In this document: one piece after another, positions 56,530 to 64,000 of the stretch
Numbering within the stretch: position 1 is the first letter of the stretch
Layout: every line of letters begins with the position of its first letter
Assembly (NCBI GenBank): GCA_029945375.1
Contig: CM057067.1
Location: 248,001-312,000, forward strand
From: Agaricus subrufescens
Lineage: Eukaryota; Basidiomycota; Agaricomycetes; Agaricales; Agaricaceae
Length of the DNA stretch: 64,000 nucleotides
Direction of reading: 5' to 3'
Program-made: the position numbers and the translations under genes
The notes under the pieces: model-generated
What the model was told of the DNA's origin: nothing
Databases searched by the model: none
What the model saw: only the letters and a program-made list of their open reading frames with translations

Positions 56530-59500
56530 TGCGATCGTCTTGGTTCACGTCAACAAAGATTACGTAATTCCATGCCACCTCATCTTTGTTCTTCCGTGGC
56601 TTCTCATCTCGTAAATCACACTGCCTCGAGGTATAATATGCAGTTGTGGGCGCACATTCCTTCTTTCACGTCACATCCCCTCAGGCTGCCAATGCTTCCT
56701 GAGGGAGCACGCGGCTTGGGCAATGCTACATCGCTAACACGCGCGTGTGCAGGGACGCTGCATTGTCTATACAGCTCGCTGGACACGCGTGACAGAACTC
56801 TTAAGTTTGCTTGTATAGGAAAAGCTCAGCATCTGGGATTTCCCCATAAAGCCTTTCGGGTCCCAGCCCAGCGGCCACCTGTAGACGGAAGCGACTTCCT
56901 GTCCAGGGCTTCGGATTTCCATAGTCCCGTTGGAGATAATTCTGCTGGAACAATCATTCCTGTTGTTCTCGCTTAACGACTTGGTTTTCCTTCGGCGACT
57001 TTTCATAGGACTTTCGCTGCGCCCGCGAAAATCGGCGGCCTCTAGAGAGCCCCTTCATTCCTCGGTTTGAGGACATGCGGGTTAGCGAGCACTGGCGCAG
57101 AATTTGATTAATGGCACAGTCTCGACTCGTGGGCTGGATCTGGTGTATACATCTGGGCACCCTTAATCGGTGCTACTTTAGTCCGGAATATATCGAAGCA
57201 ATCTCCCGATTCGTATGGAACCCTTTTGTGTCATGCGGTGCCAATTAAAGTTGTTAAGGCCATTGGTGCGAAGGACCCCACACTTCTTTTATGAAAACTT
57301 CAATCCGCAGGGGGCACGGTTTACGCAAGTCGAGGAAATCGGGAGCTCCCGGAGGAATCATGATGGAGAGACTATTCAAGACCTTTGAGAAAAGTGAAGC
57401 TCTCCGGTGGCTGAAAGATATTAACTTTGATAAGTTCAGTGTGAGCCACATACTCTGGCCGCACTGGTCACGACTAGACTTTGGCTCTGGCCACGGGCCT
57501 TCTTCATGTGGGAAAGAAAAAGGAACCTGATGCATTAGATTTTATTTTTATATTTCAAACACTCTCCACCCGACCCAGACTTCTCAAGAACCGTCTCCTG
57601 AGCTACGAGGCGAAGTGTCAGACCGTGGTGTTCCATCAAATAAAGGAATGACGTCTGTTCTGAGTGGACAGCGGTAGTCTCGCTCCGGTATTGTATTTTC
57701 TGCGGTAAAATTTCTCCCTGGTTCCTATGTATAAATGTGCTTACTGAGCATCAGCTCGGTCCCAAGGTGACAGGCCGCCTTCTTTTTTTGATGTACCCTC
57801 CGCCGAACTCGCACTGTCAATGCAGTGACATGGCAAGAATTCACGAAGCACATATCTCCACCTCGAATGTATGGTACCACCCTCAGGGCTCCACCAATTA
57901 AAGATTCTTCAGTGAACTCTGACTTGTGGATGAGGGTCTCGTTGGTTATGACTCCGTTTCCTTGGTATTCTCTTTCGACCGGTTGTCTAATTCATCGGCT
58001 CCCTTGCCTAGATCACTCGGGTATACCCAGCGAATCGACGATTCAGGATTCCATTATGTTTTGCTCCAAACGTGATCGTTAAAATATTTCTCCTAGAGAA
58101 GGAGACGGTTGTCAATCAAGTATTTATTCTCGATTTAGTCCGTTCTTGCTTCTGATAGACTCAACACCCCAATATTAACCGAATGTAGGAGCTTCTTAAG
58201 CCTCAACATTTGTACATAGATATTTATATATAACGCACTGGAGAATGATGGTTCATCAACGGCGCATACTCATGTCCGATGTGAAAATAATGGCGGTTTC
58301 GGGGAAAGAATGTGTTGCCTGGTCTGGAGTGAGGAACCCGTCGATTGACACTTTGTTTGTTTTCAAAGTTTCTTTGAATCGTTGGTAGAAGGCTGGATCA
58401 ACACATGAAACGAGAAGCCGTAATACGGGTATGTATATCTGCTCTAAATCTAGCTGGGTTTACATACAACGTATGATTAACGGGTCCGACGACATTTGTC
58501 GTGATGACTTACGCGATTTTCGGTGAGCTATTTGTGAGCACTCACGTACTCGGACAAACGGATGTTGGCCATACTTATGTGAGTGGGTCCCTCAGGGTTT
58601 CTAAAAGACAAAAGACACTTGAGTTGAGGTGGAGAGTACACTTTCATCCAGAACGACAAAAGCAACTGTACGCCTCACCGATCTCGTCGTACCCATCATC
58701 CTAGAATATTTGTGGCATACCTTAATTGAGATATCTATTTTCTTTTCGGCCATTCACCTTTGTGTTTCAATAAGCCGCAAGAGATTCATGTCGGTGGAGA
58801 TCGGTCTGTTATTCCTGTACCATCCAACCGGAAACTGCGGAAATAGTTTGAGCCTTAAAGGTTTTTGATTTGTGGGTGCCGCGATAACCTTCTTGCTATA
58901 ATAGCGTGGGTTCTGCGAGGCTTCAGAGTCAGGGATGATTCAGAGAAGTCCTGAGCTGTAGCCGTAGACATTTTCTTTCTGATGGGAGCATGGCCGGCCA
59001 GCTTATGACTAACATTGGCACGTTCTTCGTTTGGCCCAGTCAATCGGTCTGGGGAACTAATTTAAAGGTAGGGTCTACTGGAAGAAGAAGAATGATAGCG
59101 AGCCACAATACTAACGCTGTTCTAGCAATCAATGAATTTTCTTATCCTTGAACAAGCTGGGATTTCCAGAAACGAGGGAAATGAAGTCCAATTTTTTGGG
59201 GGAGAGGGTGAGCAATCTCGGTACAGAAGACATTTGCGTCCGAGCTTCTGTTCCATACTGCAGCCCCACACATGTTCTTTACCTTTCACAGCTCAACTAG
59301 TCACGAAATCTCCGCACGAGACCGTGCTGTATTAATAGTTATTGTTACCGTTTCGGTTATCATCACGATCATTACCCTGGGAATAAAGTCATTTGTAAGC
59401 CCGGGCCTTACCGGACACCTGCACAGTTTCTCAGCCACCCGACTTGGGAAGATCAAGTGTACCAGCATCGTCACCGACATCGTCAAGGCAAGGTACGGAA

Positions 59501-59726
59501 TTTATGCTGGTTTTATTATCAAGAAATCACGGGCTAATAATTGTATCATTTAGAACCTCCCATATCCGACAGGTCAATGTGAGTCAAAACTCTGTACTGG
59601 TCTACTTGGCGAACGACGGAATCTCTGGAAAACCAGAGCTGGATTCCTTGGAAATTGCCCAAATGACCGAGCTCGTAAATGACGGGGCTAATTTTTTCGT
59701 GATTTTTTGTTTTTGAAGATTCAACA
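56530..59726. other. Gene-free interval of about 3.2 kb
   Basis: Many ORFs of 60-190 codons on both strands (56407-56976, 57291-57530, 57825-58082, 58501-58868, 59132-59553) show no domain. They do not join through splice sites into a longer frame, and they overlap antisense ORFs. The last few hundred bases should contain the RPL34 promoter and 5' UTR. No repeat was recognised. Confidence 0.45.
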
Positions 59727-60178
59727 ATGGCCCAACGTGTTACCCTCCGCACGCGCACATCTTACAACACAAAATCGAATGGCCGAAGAATCGTAAAGAC
59801 ACCCGGAGGCAAACTTGTGTACCATCAACTCAAAAAGCGTGGTACCGCCCCTAAATGTGGAGACTGTGGCCTTGCGCTTCCTGGTGTATGTTTCATTTCT
59901 GCATCACCCGGCTGAGTTGATGTGTACATGTCTGTATCTAGGTCCCCGCTCTCCGTCCTCGTGCTTATGCAACCATCTCTAAACGTCAGAAGACTGTGCA
60001 GAGGGCTTATGGTGGTTCGAGGTGCGGTGACTGTGTGAAGTCTCGGTGTGTTGTAATTTTGTTCAGTTTAATGATGTCACTCAACCTGTGTTTAAGCATT
60101 CTCCGAGCTTTCCTTGTTGAGGAAGCTAAGATCGTGAAAAAGGTCATCAAGCAGCAAGCAGCTACTGCGCGCAAGTAG
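59727..60178 (+). CDS. RPL34: Cytosolic ribosomal protein eL34
   Basis: Three exons, 59727-59885, 59942-60045 and 60097-60178, give 114 aa in one frame. The protein begins MAQRVTLRTRTSYNTKSNGR, contains TPGGKLVYHQLKKRGTAPKC and the two CGDC zinc-type motifs (GDCGLALPGVPALRP and GGSRCGDCVKSR), and ends with RAFLVEEAKIVKKVIKQQ. This follows yeast Rpl34 throughout. It is a structural protein of the large ribosomal subunit and should be highly expressed. No paralogue is in the window. Confidence 0.97.
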
Positions 60179-60352
60179 ATGGTTCATTGATCGTTGGTTG
60201 GAGGGGTCATAGTAGTCTTATTCACGCAACATGTTTCCATGCGCTGTTCTACACACCATGCTCATCAAAACATGGCCGAGGAGGTCGTTAATGCTGTCGG
60301 ATAACAATGTAAAGATGATTGTTACAAAAGTGGTGCATTATGCATTGTACAA

Positions 60353-61467
60353 CTATGATGATGATGATTGTGAATTCGTTAATGATTTTCTCGTCGAATG
60401 CTTTTTTCGATGTGGCTTTTCTGGTTCTTTGAGCTGGATTTTGGTGGGTTGCAGGATGTAGAATGGTTTATGCCAATAGAGCATGAATGTAAAGGCGTTG
60501 ATGATGATGTATAGCATCGTGACGAGCTCAAGATCGATGACCGAACGTTCCCGTTTCCACCGCCGCACATAATCCTGGATGAAGTAGATGACTTGGAAGA
60601 GAGCCATAGCTTTGGATACGATACCATCCTTGCTACGGTGCATGATATCTCGTTTTGAGATGACGGGAAGATCGATCTGTCTTGAGCGATATAGTCGTTC
60701 CACGGTCGAGTACTGGAGAGTGTATAACGGTTGTTTATCTTTGTAAAGCATGAGCCCACCCATTACAACATAGAATCCGTGCGTTTGTGTCCATTCCATG
60801 GGATGTGCGGCTGGGTTGCCTCAGTTGACAATCTAGCGGAAAACAGAACATTTTGACATACGTTGCGCCTCGGAATGGGTCTTCGATACAGGACCCCTGC
60901 GTAAACTTCGCTCGGAATCCAATAACTTCTGGTTCTCTGCCAAGGAAACACGTGCGTCAACCGTATGATTAACACCAAGTTCTCGACAAACTCACCTATC
61001 TCTTCTCGTCTCGCTTCATTGTATAGCTGCGCGATCGTTCGTGCAGCAAGTAGCTGCCTGAATGCCTTCAACAGCATGCCAAAAGGGAAGACAATAGGCC
61101 ATATAAACTTCTTTAAACTGCTGTACGAGCTCTCGCCAGGGGCTGGGATGTCGGGGTGCGCCGCGACAGCAGTGGTCAAGCAAATGGTCGTCATACAGCT
61201 CATAATGAGGCTCAGAATGAACTGGGTGTGGAACACTAGTACGCAGTCGTCTTCGCAGCGGGTGTAGAGTATAATGGCGAGCGGGTCCCGGTAGAAGAAT
61301 CGGACTGGTGACATTGGGGCCTCCAGAAGACCACCGACGAGGGTGAAGGTAAAGAGGAGGAATATCATCCCTGGAAAATGAGGATAGCGCCAGCCAAGTC
61401 GTCTTGGGCGCCGGCAGGGAGGGGGACTCGCAGTCGTTACGGTCGCCGTTGGTGAAGTCGGCGACAT
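60353..61467 (-). CDS. Conserved fungal multi-TM protein of unknown function
   Basis: Minus gene. ATG 61467 (MSPTSPTATVTT) is preferred over the upstream in-frame ATG at 61506. The ORF is Pro/Thr-rich at first, then has FPGMIFLLFTFTLVGGLLEA, FILSLIMSCMTTICLTTAVA, FIWPIVFPFGMLLKAF, an amphipathic RQLLAARTIAQLYNEARREE segment and, after one or two introns, a C-terminal part. That part contains HPMEWTQTHGFYVVMGGLML, YSTVERLYRSRQIDLP and ELVTMLYIIINAFTFMLYWHKP, ending in a Lys/Ser tail. From memory, W-TQTHGFYVVMGGF and LYWHKP-type motifs mark a widespread ascomycete/basidiomycete family with no assigned role. The junction near 60860-60820 is uncertain. Probably a polytopic membrane protein. Confidence 0.8.
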
Positions 61468-64000
61468 GAAAACACAAGTATCACCTGACCAGCCAAGCTC
61501 TTTCAAGTGATGTGATCATGGGGCTCTGATTAATGATTATCGCCGGCCTGGTGGCCTGCTGCCGTCCATTGCGTCATATTCATCCAAGGCTTCGGAGGTT
61601 CTCATTGTCCTTTTCATACTATGCACCCCCCTCGAGCTTGACATTTCTCGTTCTACCCGCCGCGGGTTCAACCACACAAAAATTACCCGGGCTCCCTCGC
61701 CTATCTATCACCCGGCTAATTTTTGACGACAGGTGGCTACGGCGGACTTTTAAGAACATGCAGGATCAAAAACTAAGATTAAAATAAAACAACGACACTT
61801 GGGAAAACCTTCTCGAGTCAAACCTGAAATACCCAACCATTAATTCGACCTGCACCGAGTCGACAATCTGGCGTTGCTCCTCTGCGCAGTACAGACTATT
61901 CGGTGCCCTTTACTTGCCGCCCTTTATCTGAATTACAAAGCACAGACGTCCTGAAACTTTAGAACGAACTCGAGCAAGCTACTTCGTTTTACCCTGGTTA
62001 GAGGGAGTGGTTTACGGTTCAGCCTCCACGGGTTTACTTACCCGCAAAATCAGGTCCGAATTAGGCCAGAGGAGAAAGCTGAGAGTGAAATCCTCAAGTG
62101 CAAGTTCTTAGTCTTCCGACCACTCTGGGAGAATGTTTACGACTCTCGTATGGCCTTTGGGAGCTACTACTCTATCCCAATTGCCGTTAGTGTCCTTGAT
62201 ACAGGAGTCATTCTTTTTAATTCATCATTGTTCCGACGAGCTAACCAAAACTGCCTGTAGCTTTGGTCAAGTCTGCTCAAACCCTCTTTACCTTTGTGGA
62301 TTGTTTCCACTCGTTCGTTTCAGGTCGTGGAGTAGCTGATTCTCTTGGCCTTCGACTAGCGTTGACGCCTCAAAAGGTTATCTATACTACAACTACTTTA
62401 ACGATATCACTGGTAAGTATCACTGTCAAGCTAACCTTTGATAGGCATGCACTTATAGAACGTATACTTCTTGATGCAGAATATTACTCAGATGCTATGT
62501 CCCCTTTGGTGCAATGGTTATTTCGCCGACTAGGGTAGCCTACTTACACCTTTTGTTTCTGAATCGGTCGCAGTTGAGATTGCATGTCGTCTTTATGATA
62601 CCCGTAGGTATTTATATTATGCGCTCGAGATATTGATCAAAATTTTAAAGTAACTTGACAAGATCATTGTTACTCTAACCGCCGGAGGCCTTGATTTGGC
62701 ATTTGTGGCTCTATTCTTAATTCTCATTTTACCGTGTCGGCATTCACTTCGCCCTAAACTTTCCTAGAATCAAAACCTAGTCGGCACCGTCTCTAAATGA
62801 ACTTACGGAATTCAGCCAATGACCAGATTCCCGGCATTGATTTCATATTTCCAATATCCGATGATCTCATCAGTTACGGGAAACCACTTTGTGCGCTGTG
62901 GGCATCATTACCGTTCTCAGGCGTTCATTGGCTTTTTAGCTTCTGACAAGCGGGAAAGTGATTCGTGATGCCGTTAGGTGTATCGACTGCTGCGAATGGC
63001 AGGAACTTCAAAAATATATAGCAACGGAACAACTTTGCTGAATAGAGCAGTCGTTTGGTTTACTCAACTCCTTGAGACAATCTATATCTAGCCGCCATGA
63101 TTCATCCACACGGTGCTTCTAACAATCACCTTTGCTTATTATATTCCGTATTCTGTGGGTTGGTTTTAGCCCCGTTCTCCCTTCCATCACCAGTGGCAAT
63201 ACTCCAGATCATGAGATATCTCAGATTAATTTATTATCACCGTCGGAACTTGTGCGTAGCCCCTTATATCATTCAACGCCGTAACAACAAAGTTCATATA
63301 TAGACATACACGAAATGAGTAACCTCCTTCCCATCATGTTCAACAATAACATCATGGTCGCCGGAGCCGAGCCACTGCGCAAGAAGAATCTAAACTTTCT
63401 TCAAGTCCGCGGCTGCATTCGGACCGAATATGTCCGTATGATGCGATTTGTCTTTGTGGGTAGCATAAAATGCCGAACGACGGTATCTTGGCGGTACTAA
63501 CTTCAGGAATCAGATTCAGAAGTCTTGATGTATATGTAGAAAGTACAACATCTTATGAGCATGATTTCATGGAGTGGGAGCTCCATAACTTTAATTGTTC
63601 TCCTTCGGTGGGGTTCTCGCATGTTGTGTGCTCTTCTGTTATATATATATATATATATCAGGCTAGCGTGGGCTTTGGAAAGCGCAATAAGGCTGGTTTC
63701 CACAGTGATGATGGCAAGACAATTAATAGATCTTATCGAAATGATAGATACATCAATCTATTTAACATTCCCGAAAGAAGGTACACCGACAGCGTCAACT
63801 CTCTTCCGGAGTACGCTCAATCTCCTGAGAAACAATTCTCACTTTCTCCGAAAGTCCACCTGGACTAAAGTTGATGCAGGCCGATTCCGAGTGAGAGCGC
63901 TTTGGTAGAAGTCTTCCTAGCTTATCAGTAGTCCGAAGTCATAGCACCGATTCACAGCGGACACTGCGGATCAGATCTTGTGTTTATTTTTTTCTTGGAA
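61468..64000. other. Right-end region without a supportable gene
   Basis: About 2.5 kb. ORFs at 62133-62538, 63097-63303, 63315-63500 and 63470-63908 are short, overlapping and domain-free. A TA microsatellite lies at about 63641-63658. Part of a gene may begin or end beyond 64000, but no exon can be supported. Confidence 0.45.
63641..63658. repeat. TA dinucleotide microsatellite
   Basis: Nine or so uninterrupted TA units within AT-rich sequence. Confidence 0.9.

Noticed and set aside
61533..63908. Right-end ORFs, including a signal-peptide-like stretch at 63097-63303
   Set aside because: They are short, contain microsatellite-derived Ile-Tyr runs and do not join by plausible introns into a longer protein.

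Overview
The window is nuclear DNA from a mushroom-forming basidiomycete (Agaricomycetes, probably Agaricales). The genes are dense with 45-70 bp GT-AG introns. Several families are typical of mushrooms: DUF6534 membrane proteins, F-box/LRR-type proteins, and a signal-peptide/single-TM protein with a PPxY tail. The housekeeping genes are unmistakably fungal: LCB1, RPC40, SFM1, ATG1, TOF1, PHO13, GPI11 and RPL34. All gene models below were spliced by eye from reading-frame continuity and GT/AG (once GC/AG) signals.

Left third (1-20 kb) is accessory sequence. It starts with the 3' part of a mushroom-specific orphan gene. Two tandem genes follow, for transmembrane/coil proteins of unknown function (2.08-4.14 and 5.67-7.17 kb). 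One contains a 111-codon tandem duplication and the other a long Asp/Asn tract. After a doubtful minus-strand gene (8.3-8.9 kb) comes a cluster of three 13-exon DUF6534 membrane-protein genes: one on minus (10.9-12.6 kb) and two on plus (13.8-15.4 and 18.1-19.8 kb). The two plus copies also share upstream and downstream DNA, so they are a segmental duplication. Spacers here are long and hold an AT-rich island and degenerate repeats.

Middle (20-45 kb) is the conserved core: LCB1 (sphingolipid synthesis), a single-pass membrane protein, an F-box protein, the divergent pair RPC40 (RNA polymerase I/III subunit) and SFM1 (Rps3 methyltransferase), ATG1 (autophagy kinase), an intron-containing tRNA-Ala(CGC), a four-TM protein with a PY-rich tail, a second F-box protein, and a PBDC1/Ypl225w homologue assembled from tiny exons. 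A ZZZ3-like Myb gene and TOF1 (replication fork protection) share a 128-bp divergent promoter.

Right third (45-64 kb): the rest of TOF1, a bZIP factor with an interrupted zipper, a 3.8-kb gene-free stretch, PHO13, GPI11, a 3.2-kb gene-free stretch, RPL34 and a conserved multi-TM fungal protein. I found no supportable gene in the last 2.5 kb.

No CRISPR, phage, integrase, transposase or biosynthetic cluster was seen. The most unusual material is gene architecture: exons of 4, 10, 11, 13, 14 and 15 nt, a possible coupled splice switch, a GC-AG intron, the duplicated DUF6534 block, and the orphan TM/coil gene pair.
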